Assembly (NCBI RefSeq): GCF_013019105.1
Contig: NZ_BLTE01000011.1
Span: forward strand, 62,001-126,000
DNA: 64,000 nt
Origin: Fundidesulfovibrio magnetotacticus
GTDB lineage: Bacteria; Desulfobacterota; Desulfovibrionia; Desulfovibrionales; Desulfovibrionaceae
Reading direction: 5' to 3'
In this document: one piece after another, positions 25,052 through 37,310 of the stretch
Layout: every line of letters begins with the position of its first letter
Numbering within the stretch: the first letter of the stretch is position 1
The notes under the pieces: generated by a model
Told to the model about the DNA's origin: nothing
The model's input: the letters and a program-made list of their open reading frames with translations, nothing else
Databases searched by the model: none
Position numbers and translations under genes: made by a program

Positions 25052-26635
25052 TCAGCGCCTCGGCAGGGCTGTCCTCGGGCTGGCCGATCCGGGCAGGCTC
25101 CCGACGGCTCCGCCGCCCCCCGCCAGCTGCCCGGAGAGGCCGAGCAGATCCTGCGAGAGACCTGCCAGATCCCGGGTGGCCTGGGCGGTCTGGGCCGAGC
25201 CGTCCTGGGCCTGGGCCGAAAGCTGGGCGATGTCCTCGATGCTGCGGTTGATCTCTTCGGCGGCGGCGGACTGCTCCTCGGCGGCGGTGGCGATCTGGGT
25301 CACTTCCGAGACCATGTCGCGGATGCGTCCTCTGATCTCCTCCAGGGCCGTGCCCGCCTGCTGCGTGGAGACGGTGGATGCGCCCACCTGCTCCTCGGTC
25401 TCGCGCATGGAGGCCACGGCGTTGCGCGAGCCGTTCTGAATCTCCAGGATGGAGCTTTCCACCTCGCGGGTGGCCACCATGGTCTTTTCGGCCAGCTTGC
25501 GCACCTCGTCGGCCACCACCGCGAAGCCCCGGCCCGCCTCGCCCGCGCGCGCGGCCTCGATGGCGGCGTTGAGGGCCAGGAGGTTGGTCTGGTCCGCGAT
25601 GTCGTTGATCACGCCGATGATGCGACCGATCTCGGCCGCGCGGCCGTCCAGGGCCTGGAGCACCTGCCCCAGCCTGGCCGTGGACCCGGCCACCTGGTGG
25701 ATGCCTTCCACGGCCTCGCGCACGCGCGCCGTCCCGGCCTCGGCGGCATGGTCGGCCTGTTCCGCGCCCGTGGAGGCCTTGGCCGCGTTCTTGGCCACCT
25801 CCAGCACGGTGGCGGTCATCTCTTCCATGGCCGTGGCCACGGTCTCGGACTCCTGCTTCTGCTTCACGGCGCCGCGCGCCTGCTCGTCGGCCGTGGCCGA
25901 GAGCTCCTCGGCGGCGGCGGCCATGCGCTGGGCCAGCTGGTCCACCTCGGAGGCCACGGCGAGCATGCGCTCCCCCGCCTCCTCCACCTGGCGCTTGCGG
26001 GCGTTGGCCTCGGTGAGGTCCACAAGCGACATCACCACGCCCAGAGCCTCGCCCTGTTTCTGGCGGATGCAGTCGATGTAGACGTGCACTTCGTGCTGTC
26101 GGCCGTTCCAGAGTGTTATGGCGCGCTCATCAGAGACCTTGGAGCAGCTGCGCAGCACCTGCTCGGTGAGCGAGCCGGTGTCCTTTCCGTAGACGGCCTG
26201 GCCCACGCTTTTGCCGAGCACGTCGGCGGCGGGCCTGCCCAGGAAATCCAGGAGCGACTGGCTGGCGTGGGTGATCCGGCCGTCGGCGCCCGCCATCAGG
26301 AAGGGCGCGCCCACGGCGTCCACCGCGCCCCGGTAGTAGATGCGCCGCTCCATGTTGTGGCGTACCACGCGGGAGGCCAGTTCCCCCAGAGGCCCGAGGG
26401 CCTTCCAGGAGTCCACCTCGTCCAGGAGGAAGTCGCGCGGGTTGGCGTGGAGTTTTTCAAGGCCCGCGCGCAGGCGCTCAAGAGGGGCTTGGACGGCGGC
26501 GGCGATGCGCCAGGCGGCCAGTAGCCCGGCCGCGCAGAGGGCCAGGGCCGCATAGAGGTTGCCAATGAAGTGCACGGCCAGAACGCAAGCGCTGAGGCCC
26601 AGGCCCAGCGTCCAGATGCCAAGGGTCGGATTCAT
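25052..26635 (-). CDS. Methyl-accepting chemotaxis protein with PAS domain
   Basis: This 527-residue receptor starts at ATG 26635. Two closely spaced hydrophobic segments (residues ~5-22 and ~27-46) leave almost no periplasmic domain. A PAS-like domain follows (~115-225; [22 protein letters not shown]), then the MCP signalling helix with the highly conserved hairpin [19 protein letters not shown] and [13 protein letters not shown]. Signals are therefore likely internal: redox, energy state or a small ligand bound by the PAS domain. There is no HAMP obvious. No C-terminal NWETF pentapeptide was seen. No other chemotaxis genes are next to it. An upstream extension to 26773 lacks support. Confidence 0.93.
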   Translation of the reverse strand: MNPTLGIWTLGLGLSACVLAVHFIGNLYAALALCAAGLLAAWRIAAAVQAPLERLRAGLEKLHANPRDFLLDEVDSWKALGPLGELASRVVRHNMERRIYYRGAVDAVGAPFLMAGADGRITHASQSLLDFLGRPAADVLGKSVGQAVYGKDTGSLTEQVLRSCSKVSDERAITLWNGRQHEVHVYIDCIRQKQGEALGVVMSLVDLTEANARKRQVEEAGERMLAVASEVDQLAQRMAAAAEELSATADEQARGAVKQKQESETVATAMEEMTATVLEVAKNAAKASTGAEQADHAAEAGTARVREAVEGIHQVAGSTARLGQVLQALDGRAAEIGRIIGVINDIADQTNLLALNAAIEAARAGEAGRGFAVVADEVRKLAEKTMVATREVESSILEIQNGSRNAVASMRETEEQVGASTVSTQQAGTALEEIRGRIRDMVSEVTQIATAAEEQSAAAEEINRSIEDIAQLSAQAQDGSAQTAQATRDLAGLSQDLLGLSGQLAGGGGAVGSLPGSASPRTALPRR

Positions 26636-26962
26636 GCGGCGATACCCTCTGGTTCCAGGTTGGATCAGGCCCCCCAGATGCACGTCCCTCGCTTCGGGAA
26701 GTAGCCCGGCAGGATGCCTCGCGTCCAGCGGCAATTCAATGAAGTTGCGTCTTTGGGCGTTTGCCCGGGGCAATGTCCGGCCGACGGTCGCGGAGAGGCT
26801 CCCGGCGGAAGGCCGGGAGAGGCTGCTGATAAGGTCGGCTTTGCGGCTTTTTCAGCAGCCCTGCGCGAAGCGCAGTCTGGAGCAGGGCGGCTTTGCCGCA
26901 CGTAAGCGGCTCCCCCAAACCCAGCTCCGGGGTTTGTCATCAGGCTGGATGCCGCGCCCGGC
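26636..26962. other. Intergenic gap (327 nt) holding dispersed repeat copy A
   Basis: The gap between the beta-helix lipoprotein gene and the chemoreceptor gene, both on the minus strand, holds repeat copy A (26821-26947) and otherwise no gene. The chemoreceptor promoter should lie within 26636-26820; no clear sigma-28 or sigma-54 box was recognised there. Confidence 0.5.
26821..26947 (-). repeat. Dispersed hairpin repeat, copy A
   Basis: Read on the minus strand this is a chain of hairpins: a CAAACCCCGG...GGGTTTG hairpin, GCGGCAAAGCCGC, CTGCGCTTCGCGCAG, then GGCTGCTGA...TCAGCAGCC. The same chain occurs at 43785-43910 (copy B) and 62801-62925 (copy C). The last stem is changed on both sides together between the copies. 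Copy A lies after the beta-helix lipoprotein gene in its own direction. Confidence 0.85.
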
Positions 26963-28165
26963 TCAGGGGCGGGCCGCTTCCACCCTGTTGGCGACGGAGG
27001 GATGCAGGGGCACGCAGTGGTTCTGGAAGCTCATGGCGTCCAGAGTGCAGCTCAGGAGGGTGTTGTTGTCGAACACGACGCCCCTGGCGTCTTCGGGGGC
27101 GGAGTTCTCGTGCGGCTGGTCCTTCCAGAGGGGGGAGGTCTGGTAGCCGATGGCGGCGTTCCTGAAAATGTTGCCGGTGACGATGTTGCCGTCTCCCAGC
27201 GATACGATGCAGGGCGTCTCTGGCGGGCACTCCAGGAGATTCCCGTTGACGATGGTTTCGGTGGTCCGGCTGTCGATGCCGATGCGCAGCGCGCCGCCCT
27301 TTTCGACCCGAACGATGTTGTTGGTGATGATGTGGTGGGAGAAGCCGCCCCAGGAGCGGATGCCCACGCTGGCGGAGCCCTTCCCGGTGATGGTGACGGT
27401 GTTCTGGGTGATGAGGATGTCGTCGGCCGCGTCGGTGCCCAGCACGGAATCGACGTTGCCGGATGTGCGCGTCACGGAGTTGCCTCGGATGATGCCGGGG
27501 CCTCCCAGCAGTTCGATGTCGTCGGCCTGGTTGTCCGAGAGCACGTTGGCGACGGCCTGCACGTTGGAGCCCCAAAGCATGATGCCAAGCCCCGCGGCGT
27601 TGCGCACCGTGCATTCGCGCACCACGATGTCGGAGCAGTGCTCCCCGTCGGCCTCATGAATCCACGAGGCGCGGATGCCGCAGGACTCGAAGGCCCGGTT
27701 GCGCACGGTCTGGCCCTGGAAGTTGGCGTCGATAGAGAGCCGTTCGACGGTCACGCCCTTCACGCCCGTAATGCGCACGACGTTGCAGTCCTGGGCGTCG
27801 GCAAGGAACAGGCTCGTGGAAGGGCCGTAGCCCTGGAGAAACACGTTGTTCTTGTTGATGAGGATTGCGCCGCTCACGGGCTTGTTCTTGTGGATGAGCG
27901 CCGCCTTGCGCAGGGTGTAGTTGCCCGGCAGGAGCGTGACCTGCCCGCCGGTGGCGGGCAGGTTCGCGATGGCGGCGTTGATGGTGTCCTGGGCGTTGTC
28001 GGCGGTGCAGACCGCATCGGCCAGTTTCTTGTCGCCCTCGGGAGTGTCGTGGGCCGCCAGGATGATGTGGGATTTGCCTGGAGGCGGGGTGGACGACGGG
28101 CCGCAACCCGGCGCGAGGAGGAACAGCCCGCACAGGACACAGAACATTACATGTTTGAAATGCAT
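26963..28165 (-). CDS. Right-handed beta-helix lipoprotein
   Basis: This 400-residue protein has a signal with lipobox FLLAPGC (lipidated Cys near residue 21). Repeated ~22-residue rungs typical of pectate-lyase/NosD-type parallel beta helices follow (NVVRITGVKGVTVERLSI, RECTVRNAAGLGIMLWG, ITQNTVTITGKGSASVGIRSWG). Catalytic residues are not obvious, so carbohydrate binding or cleavage is inferred from the fold only. It is likely attached to the envelope and acts on a polysaccharide. It lies on the minus strand downstream of the glucosidase gene (58-nt gap), so the two may be one operon. Confidence 0.78.
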   Translation of the reverse strand: MHFKHVMFCVLCGLFLLAPGCGPSSTPPPGKSHIILAAHDTPEGDKKLADAVCTADNAQDTINAAIANLPATGGQVTLLPGNYTLRKAALIHKNKPVSGAILINKNNVFLQGYGPSTSLFLADAQDCNVVRITGVKGVTVERLSIDANFQGQTVRNRAFESCGIRASWIHEADGEHCSDIVVRECTVRNAAGLGIMLWGSNVQAVANVLSDNQADDIELLGGPGIIRGNSVTRTSGNVDSVLGTDAADDILITQNTVTITGKGSASVGIRSWGGFSHHIITNNIVRVEKGGALRIGIDSRTTETIVNGNLLECPPETPCIVSLGDGNIVTGNIFRNAAIGYQTSPLWKDQPHENSAPEDARGVVFDNNTLLSCTLDAMSFQNHCVPLHPSVANRVEAARP

Positions 28166-28222
28166 GGCGGCGGGATGGCATGGGCGCGCGAATCTGTCAA
28201 GCGCGTGGCGGCTGGCGCGGCC

Positions 28223-30952
<2,730 letters not shown>

Positions 30953-31076
30953 GGCGCGGCCTCCTTGCGGGTTCTGCTCCGTGATGGGGCCTTTCGCGGC
31001 CGAGTTCAAGGGGGGGCGGCAAATTAACCCCCGGCGCGCCTTCCAAAAGTGCAGCCTCCTGGGGTACGAGAGGGGC

Positions 31077-32054
31077 ATGCGATTGCGTGCCGGTCACATC
31101 CTGGGGCTCGCGGCCCTGCTGGCGCTCCTGCTGGCGTGGGATGCGGCCCGCGCCGAGGGGCTCAGGCGCGCGGCGCTCATCCCCCAGTGGGAGCCCCAGG
31201 CCCAATTCGCGGGCTACTACGCGGCCCGCGCCAAGGGCTTCTACGCCGCCCGGGGCGTGGACCTGGAGATACTGCGCGGCGGCCCCGCCAGCCCCCCCTC
31301 GGCCCTGCTGACCCATGGCCGCGCCCAGTTCGGCACGCTGTTTCTCTCCACGGCCCTGCGCGAGCGCTCCGAGGGCCTGAAGCTGGTGAACCTGGCCCAG
31401 TTCCTGCGTGGAACCACCATGCTCCTGGTGGCCCGACGCGCCAGCGGCGTCGAGAAGCCCGAGGACCTGCAGGGCAGACGCGTGAGTCTCTGGGAGAAGG
31501 AATACAACATCCAGCCCCGGGCCTTTTTCCGCAAATACCGCGTGGGCGTGAAGCCCCTGCCCCAGGGCTTCACCGTGGACCTCTTCCTGCGCGGCGGAGC
31601 GGACGCCATGACCGCCATGAACTACAACGAATACCACGTGCTCCTGAACGCCGGGCTCGACCCCTGGGAGCTGACCGTCTTCCCCATGCGCGACCACGGC
31701 CTGGACTACCCCGAAGACGGCCTCTACGCCCTGGAGGACACCTGCCGGGCCGACCCGGACCTCTGCCGCGCCGTGGCCGAGGCCAGCATCGAGGGCTGGC
31801 GCTGGGTGTTCGCCCACCCCGAGGAGGCCCTGGACCTGGTGATGGTGGAAGTGCGCGCCGCGAACCTGCCCACCAACCGCATGCACCAGAAGTGGATGCT
31901 GGAGCGCCTGCGCGAGGCCATGACGCCCCCGGGCGGCCCCGGCCCCGGGCCGCTCTCCCGGGAGGAGTTCGAGACCATGGCCCGCGCCCTGAAGGATGAG
32001 GGGCTTCTGGCGAACCCCGTGCGCTACGAGGACTTCCGTGTCCCGGCCCCCTAG
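31077..32054 (+). CDS. ABC transporter substrate-binding protein, NMT1/THI5-like
   Basis: This 325-residue periplasmic protein has a signal peptide (GHILGLAALLALLLAWDAARA) and the SsuA/NMT1 pattern ALIPQWEPQAQFAGYYAARAKGFY followed by LRGGPASPPSALLTHGRAQFG. It resembles binding proteins for thiamine precursors, sulfonates or nitrate; the ligand is not clear. No permease or ATPase gene is adjacent. Instead a membrane phosphatase gene follows and overlaps it by 17 nt, so the protein may act as a sensor partner rather than in transport. ATG 31077 follows GAGAGGGG. Confidence 0.85.
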   Translation: MRLRAGHILGLAALLALLLAWDAARAEGLRRAALIPQWEPQAQFAGYYAARAKGFYAARGVDLEILRGGPASPPSALLTHGRAQFGTLFLSTALRERSEGLKLVNLAQFLRGTTMLLVARRASGVEKPEDLQGRRVSLWEKEYNIQPRAFFRKYRVGVKPLPQGFTVDLFLRGGADAMTAMNYNEYHVLLNAGLDPWELTVFPMRDHGLDYPEDGLYALEDTCRADPDLCRAVAEASIEGWRWVFAHPEEALDLVMVEVRAANLPTNRMHQKWMLERLREAMTPPGGPGPGPLSREEFETMARALKDEGLLANPVRYEDFRVPAP

Positions 32055-33990
32055 CGTGACGCCCTCGCGGGGCCTGGCCTTCCGGCTCTCCCTGGTGATC
32101 CTGGCCTGCACCACGGCCATCTTCGGGGCGGCCTTCGCCTGGTACCACACCGCGTCCAAGGAGGCCCTGGTGCGCCAGGCCCGGGAGGACGCGGGCAACC
32201 TGACCCTGGCGAGCACCCGCAAGATCGAATCCGTCCTGGCCTCGGTGGAGGAGATCCCGGGCCTGCTGGCCTACGGCTACGGCAAGGCCAGGCCCACCCG
32301 GCAGGCAATCCGGCAGGACCTCACGGGCTTCATCGTCTACAACCCGGCGGTCTACGGGGCCTGCGTGGCCTATGCGCCCGGGGCCTACGAGCCGGGGCTG
32401 CGCCGGTTCGCGCCCTACGCCTACAAGGTGGAGGGCGTGCCCGTGGTCAAGGAGCTGGAGGGGGACGGCTACCCCCTGGCCGACTGGTTCCTCATTCCCA
32501 AGGAACTGGGCCGCCCCCTGTGGAGCGAGCCCTACTTCGACGAGGGCGGCGGTGGCATCGTCATGAGCACCTACGGCGTGCCCTTCCACTCCGTGGAGGA
32601 CGGCCGCCGGGCCTTCAAGGGCGTGGTCACGGCGGACGTGTCCCTGGAGTGGCTGCGCGAGCTGCTCTCGGGCATCACGGTGTACCGCTCGGGCTACGCC
32701 TTCCTGCTCTCGCGCAACGGGGTGTTCCTCACGCACCCGGACGCCTCCTACGTGATGCGCGAGTCGGTGTTCAGCCTGGCGGAGCAGGCGGGCAGCCAGG
32801 AGCTGCGCCGCATCGGCCAGGAGATGATCCGGGGCGGAACGGGCTTCGTGCGCCTGCCGGAGTTCGTGCTGGGCCGCCCGGCCTGGCTCTCCTACGCGCC
32901 CGTGATGAAGACCGGGTGGTCCATGGGCCTGGTGATCCCCGAGGGCGAGCTCTTCGCCGACCTGGAGCGCCTGGGTCGGCAGGTGCTGGGCATCGGCCTG
33001 GGCGGGTTCGCGCTGCTCTTCGCGGTGGTCGTGGTGGTGTCCACGTCCATCACGCGGCCCCTGAAGACCCTGGCCGGGCGCACCGCCGAGATCGCCCGGG
33101 GCAACCTGGACATCCCCGTGCCCCAGCCCGCCACGGGGGACGAGGTGGGCCAGCTGGCGCGCTCCTTCGAGGAGATGCGCCTGGCCCTGCGCGAGTACAT
33201 CGCCAACCTCACCGAGACCACCAAGGCCAAGGAGCGCATGGAGTCCGAGCTGAAGATCGCCCGGACCATCCAGATGAGTTTCCTGCCCAAGCGCTTCCCG
33301 CCCTTCCCGGAGATCGAGGCCTTCGAGCTGCACGCCGCGCTGGAGCCCGCCCTGGAGGTGGGCGGCGACCTCTTCGACTTCTTCATGCTGGAGGACGGCA
33401 GGCTCCTCTTCCTGGTGGGCGACGTGTCCGGCAAGGGCGTGCCCGCCGCGCTCTTCATGGCCGTGACCAAGACGCTCATCAAAGGCATCGCCGAGGTGGA
33501 GCACTCCCCGGCCGCCATCCTGGACCGCGTGAACCGCGAGCTTCTGGTGGACAACGAGTCCATGCTCTTCGTGACCATGTTCCTGGGCATCCTGGACCAC
33601 CAGACGGGCGAGCTGGTCTATTCCAACGCCGGGCACAACCCCCCGGCGCTGATGGGCGGGGGCGCGGCCTCCTGGCTGCCCCTGCCCAAGGGCCTCTTCC
33701 TGGGCGTGATGGACGTGGCCGTCTACAAGGACATGAGCGTGCGCCTGGCGCCAGGCCAGTGCCTGCTGGTGACCACCGACGGCGTGAACGAGGCCGTGGA
33801 CGAGGCGCGGGCCTTCTACACCTCCGAGCGGCTCCTGGAGACGGCGGCCGCCCTCTCCGGGCGCGGGGCGCGCGAGGTCTGCGAAGGCGTGACGTCCTCG
33901 GTGCGGGCCTTCCAGGGCCGGGCGGCGCAGGCCGACGACATCACCGTGCTGGCCCTGGTCTACAGGGGGGCGGCGCGAGGAGAGCGTTGA
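32038..33990 (+). CDS. Membrane PP2C/SpoIIE-type phosphatase with extracytoplasmic Cache sensor and HAMP
   Basis: This 650-residue protein has a transmembrane helix near residue 15-38, a dCache-like periplasmic domain (~50-300; GFIVYNPAVYGACVAYAPGAY, VSLEWLRELLSGI), and a second helix (GIGLGGFALLFAVVVVVST). A HAMP region (SITRPLKTLAGRTAEIARG) follows, then a C-terminal SpoIIE/PP2C phosphatase (VGGDLFDFFMLEDGR, LVGDVSGKGVPAALFMAV, NAGHNPPALM, DGVNEAVDE). Metal-binding aspartates are present. RsbU-like enzymes dephosphorylate anti-anti-sigma factors. GTG 32038 lies 7 nt after GAGG and overlaps the upstream gene; GTG 32056 is an alternative. It likely responds to the NMT1-type binding protein encoded just before. 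Confidence 0.9.
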   Translation: MSRPPSVTPSRGLAFRLSLVILACTTAIFGAAFAWYHTASKEALVRQAREDAGNLTLASTRKIESVLASVEEIPGLLAYGYGKARPTRQAIRQDLTGFIVYNPAVYGACVAYAPGAYEPGLRRFAPYAYKVEGVPVVKELEGDGYPLADWFLIPKELGRPLWSEPYFDEGGGGIVMSTYGVPFHSVEDGRRAFKGVVTADVSLEWLRELLSGITVYRSGYAFLLSRNGVFLTHPDASYVMRESVFSLAEQAGSQELRRIGQEMIRGGTGFVRLPEFVLGRPAWLSYAPVMKTGWSMGLVIPEGELFADLERLGRQVLGIGLGGFALLFAVVVVVSTSITRPLKTLAGRTAEIARGNLDIPVPQPATGDEVGQLARSFEEMRLALREYIANLTETTKAKERMESELKIARTIQMSFLPKRFPPFPEIEAFELHAALEPALEVGGDLFDFFMLEDGRLLFLVGDVSGKGVPAALFMAVTKTLIKGIAEVEHSPAAILDRVNRELLVDNESMLFVTMFLGILDHQTGELVYSNAGHNPPALMGGGAASWLPLPKGLFLGVMDVAVYKDMSVRLAPGQCLLVTTDGVNEAVDEARAFYTSERLLETAAALSGRGAREVCEGVTSSVRAFQGRAAQADDITVLALVYRGAARGER

Positions 33991-33991
33991 T

Positions 33992-34483
33992 GTGGAACAG
34001 GTGATTTTCGTGGAGGGCGGCTGGGAGCTTCTGGAGCGCACGGCCGCCCTGTGGGAGCGGCTCAACGCCCACCACGCGCGGGTGAACCCGGATTTCGAAG
34101 CGCTCTTCGCCGGGCGGGACTTCGCCTGGCGTCTGGCCAAGTGGCGCGCCGCCTCGGGTGGCGGCCTGCGTGCCTGGCTTGCCCTGGCCGGGGACGATCC
34201 CGTGGGATTCGCCGTGGCGGCCGTCGACGCGGCGGGGGCGGGCGAGCTGGCCACGCTCTTCGTGGAGGAGGCCTGGCGCGGCCGCGGCCTCGGGCGCGAG
34301 TTGGCGGAGCGGTGCCTCGCCTGGCTGGAGGGCCGCAGCGTTGGCAATGTCTCCCTGGAGGTGGTGGGGGGCAACGCGGGGGCCGTGGCCTTCTACGAGA
34401 CGCTGGGCTTCAGGGTGCGCAAGCTGCGCATGGAGCGCGTGGCCCAGGCGGGATCGCCGCCACACGGCGTGGATGACAACTAG
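33992..34483 (+). CDS. GNAT-family N-acetyltransferase
   Basis: This 163-residue protein has the acetyl-CoA-binding Q/RxxGxG/A loop in EEAWRGRGLGRELAERC, preceded by LATLFV, and GGNAGAVAFYETLGFRVRK near the C-terminus (motif B). The substrate is unknown. The start GTG 33992 lies directly after the phosphatase stop (TGATG context). It is probably cotranscribed with the phosphatase gene and converges on the Pat-type gene, with only 27 nt between. Confidence 0.85.
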   Translation: MEQVIFVEGGWELLERTAALWERLNAHHARVNPDFEALFAGRDFAWRLAKWRAASGGGLRAWLALAGDDPVGFAVAAVDAAGAGELATLFVEEAWRGRGLGRELAERCLAWLEGRSVGNVSLEVVGGNAGAVAFYETLGFRVRKLRMERVAQAGSPPHGVDDN

Positions 34484-34510
34484 CTGAAATCAGAGAAAGA
34501 AGATCGTCGC

Positions 34511-37198
34511 TTATCGATGCGTTGTCGGTTGCTTGAGGTCCAGGTACATCTCCGCCACGTCGTCGTCGGTGTTGCGCCACACGTCGAAGCCCACCTTTTC
34601 GGCCAGCCCCTGCATGCCCTTGTTCTCCAGGAGCGCCTGGCCCTTGATGACCCCGGTGCCGCGCTCGCGGCAGTAGCGGATGATCTTCTCCATGAGCATC
34701 CGTCCCAGGCCCAGGCCCTTCTGGTCCGAGCGCACGATGATGGCGAACTCGGCGGCGGAGTTGTCGGGCTTGGCGGAGGCGCGCACCACGCCCAGCGTCT
34801 CGGCCTGGCCCTCGTCTCCCGGAGAGGAGGCGATGAAGGCCATCTCGCGTTCGTAGTCGATCTGGGTGAGCCGGGCCATCTCCATGTGGGAGAGTTCGCG
34901 CACCACGCCGAAGAAGCGGAAGCGCAGGTCCTCCGGGGAGAGGTGCTTGAAGAATTCGTAGTGGGCGGGCTCGTCCTCGGGCCGGATGGGGCGGATGAGC
35001 GCCTTGCGGCCGTTCTTCAGCGTGACTTCCTCTTCGAGCTCCTTGGGGTAGGGGCGGATGGCCAGGCGGTCCTGCCCGGAGGCCATCACCTCGGCCACGC
35101 GGATGCGCGCGCCCAGCACCGCCACGCCCTGGGAGTCGGCGAAGAGGGGGTTCACGTCGATTTCCTGGATCTGCGGGATGTCGATGATCAGCTGGGCCAC
35201 CTGGATGATGGTCAGGCAGATGGCGTCCAGGTCCGCCGGGGGGCGTCCGCCCAGTCCGCGCAGGAAGGCGGCCACGCGGGTGCGGCTGATGAGGTCGCGC
35301 GCGAGGCTCATGTTCAGGGGCGGCAGGGCGATGGCCTTGTCCTGGGAGAGCTTGGCGGCCAGTCCGCCCTGGCCGAAGCGGATGTAGGGGCCGAACACGG
35401 GGTCCACCATGGCCTGCACCAGGAGTTCCTGCGCGCCACGGCGGCCCATCTTCTGCACGATGTAGCCCTTGATGGAGGCCCCCAGCTCCAGCTTGCGCGC
35501 CCGGACCTTGATGGCCTGGGCGGCCTGGCGCAGTTCGGCCTCGTCCTCGATGTCGAGCACCACGCCGCCCACGTCGAAGGGCTGGGGGATCTCGGGGGAG
35601 ACGATCTTCAGGGCCACGGGGAACCCGAGGTCGCGCGCGGCCTCCACCACTTCCTCGGTGGTCCCGGCCAGGCGCGAGGAGATCACGGGCACGCCGTAGG
35701 AGGCCAGCACCACCTTGGCCTCGGGCTCGGTGAGTTCCGAGCGGCCGTCTTCGAGCACGGCCTGGATCACACCCTGGGAGGCCTCGGTGTCCGGGGTGAA
35801 CCCGGCCGGGATGGAGGGCGGCATCTCCATGAGCAGTTCCTGGGTGCGGCGGTGGTTGGCCAGGTCCAGGAAGGCGCGCACGGCGGTGTCCGGCGTGGCG
35901 TAGGAGGGGATGCCCGCCTTGGCGAACAGGGTGCGCGCGCCTTCGGCCACGCCGTGCCCCAGCCAGCAGGTGAACACCGGGCGCTGGCTCTTGGACGAGG
36001 CCTGGATCACGGCCTGGGCCGCCTCTTCGCCCGCCACGGCCGCGAAGGGCACGTGGAGCACCATGACGGCGTTGGACTCCTTGTCCTTGAGCAGGAGCGC
36101 GAGCACCTCGCGGTAGAGTTCCGGCGAGGCCGTGAGCCCCATGTCCACGATGCCGTCGCGCAGCCAGTTGGGGCCGATGAGTTCGCGCAGGGCCCGGGCG
36201 GTCTCGGGGGCGGGCATGGCCAGCTTGCCGCCGCGCTCCACCAGGGTGTCGGCGCTCATCACGCCCACGGAGCCGCCGTTGGTGAGGATCACCAGGCGGT
36301 CGCCGCGCAGCTGCTGGGACTTGGAGAGCGTCTGGGCGGCGTCGAAGAGGGCGTCGATCTCGAAGACGCGCAGCATGCCCGCGCGTCGGAAGGCCTCGTT
36401 GTAAACCTCGTCCAGGCCCTGGCCGGGCTTGGCCAGGGATTCCCCGCCGGGTCCGCGCCGCCGCCCGGGCTTGACCACCAGCACGGGCTTGTTGCGCGCG
36501 GCGGCGCGCGCGGCGCTCAGGAACTTGCGCGCGTCGGAGACGCTCTCCAGGTAGAGCAGGATGGAGCGGGTGTTGGGGTCGCTGGTGAGGTAGTCCAGAA
36601 GGTCGTGGTATTTGAGGTCCAGCCGGTCGCCCAGGGAGACCACGTAGGAGAAGCCCACGCCGTGGCCGCGCGCCCAGTCCAGCACGCCCGTGAAGAGCGA
36701 GGCCGATTGCGAGATGAAGGCGATGCGGCCCTTGGGCGGGTCGGCCTTCACCAGGCTGGCGTTGAGCCCTATGGCCGGGATGATCAGGCCCAGGCCCGAG
36801 GGGCCCAGGATGCGGATGCCCTCGTCCTCGGCGGCGGCGAGCATCTTCTCCTGCACTTCCCACTTGTCGCCCGGGTCGAGCCGGGCGTAGCCGGGGCAGA
36901 GGGCCACGGCGGCCTTCACGCCGCGCCGACCCAGGCGGTAGATGTAGTCCGGCGCTTCCTGGGGGGGGATGCAGAGCACGGCCAGGTCGGGCGTGAGGGG
37001 CAGGGTGTCCACGCCCTTGTAGGCGGGTTCGCCCAGGATCACGTCCTCGGTGGTGGAGAGGGGCATCACGGGCCCCAGGAACTTGCCCGCAAGCAGGTTC
37101 TCCATCACCACGCGTCCCACGTGGCCCGGCTCGTTGTTGGCCCCGATCACGGCCACGGAGTTGGGCTTGAAAAGCCCGTCGAGGTTGGCGACGCTCAT
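34511..37198 (-). CDS. Protein lysine acetyltransferase, Pat type (acyl-CoA synthetase-like plus GNAT)
   Basis: This 895-residue protein joins an NDP-forming acyl-CoA synthetase-like region (~1-690) to a C-terminal GNAT domain (~740-895). The synthetase part has a CoA-binding Rossmann segment (SVAVIGANNEPGHVGR), the ligase-CoA part and an ATP-grasp part (PVALKIVSPEIPQPFDVGGV). The GNAT part has the acetyl-CoA loop RSDQKGLGLGRMLMEKI. This is the layout of Pat/PatZ, which acetylates a lysine of acyl-CoA synthetases and switches them off. Loss of the catalytic His of the ligase half is usual in Pat, and I did not find a convincing one here. It is divergent from the acyl-CoA synthetase gene at 37311, its likely target. 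Confidence 0.88.
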   Translation of the reverse strand: MSVANLDGLFKPNSVAVIGANNEPGHVGRVVMENLLAGKFLGPVMPLSTTEDVILGEPAYKGVDTLPLTPDLAVLCIPPQEAPDYIYRLGRRGVKAAVALCPGYARLDPGDKWEVQEKMLAAAEDEGIRILGPSGLGLIIPAIGLNASLVKADPPKGRIAFISQSASLFTGVLDWARGHGVGFSYVVSLGDRLDLKYHDLLDYLTSDPNTRSILLYLESVSDARKFLSAARAAARNKPVLVVKPGRRRGPGGESLAKPGQGLDEVYNEAFRRAGMLRVFEIDALFDAAQTLSKSQQLRGDRLVILTNGGSVGVMSADTLVERGGKLAMPAPETARALRELIGPNWLRDGIVDMGLTASPELYREVLALLLKDKESNAVMVLHVPFAAVAGEEAAQAVIQASSKSQRPVFTCWLGHGVAEGARTLFAKAGIPSYATPDTAVRAFLDLANHRRTQELLMEMPPSIPAGFTPDTEASQGVIQAVLEDGRSELTEPEAKVVLASYGVPVISSRLAGTTEEVVEAARDLGFPVALKIVSPEIPQPFDVGGVVLDIEDEAELRQAAQAIKVRARKLELGASIKGYIVQKMGRRGAQELLVQAMVDPVFGPYIRFGQGGLAAKLSQDKAIALPPLNMSLARDLISRTRVAAFLRGLGGRPPADLDAICLTIIQVAQLIIDIPQIQEIDVNPLFADSQGVAVLGARIRVAEVMASGQDRLAIRPYPKELEEEVTLKNGRKALIRPIRPEDEPAHYEFFKHLSPEDLRFRFFGVVRELSHMEMARLTQIDYEREMAFIASSPGDEGQAETLGVVRASAKPDNSAAEFAIIVRSDQKGLGLGRMLMEKIIRYCRERGTGVIKGQALLENKGMQGLAEKVGFDVWRNTDDDVAEMYLDLKQPTTHR

Positions 37199-37310
37199 GC
37201 TGGGCGCTTGTTACGGTGTAAGGGTTGAGCTATGACTTCCTGACCATCTAAGGATAGATGCACGCCGACGATCCGGCAAGCACGATTTTCGCCGCGCCGC
37301 GAGGAGAGCC

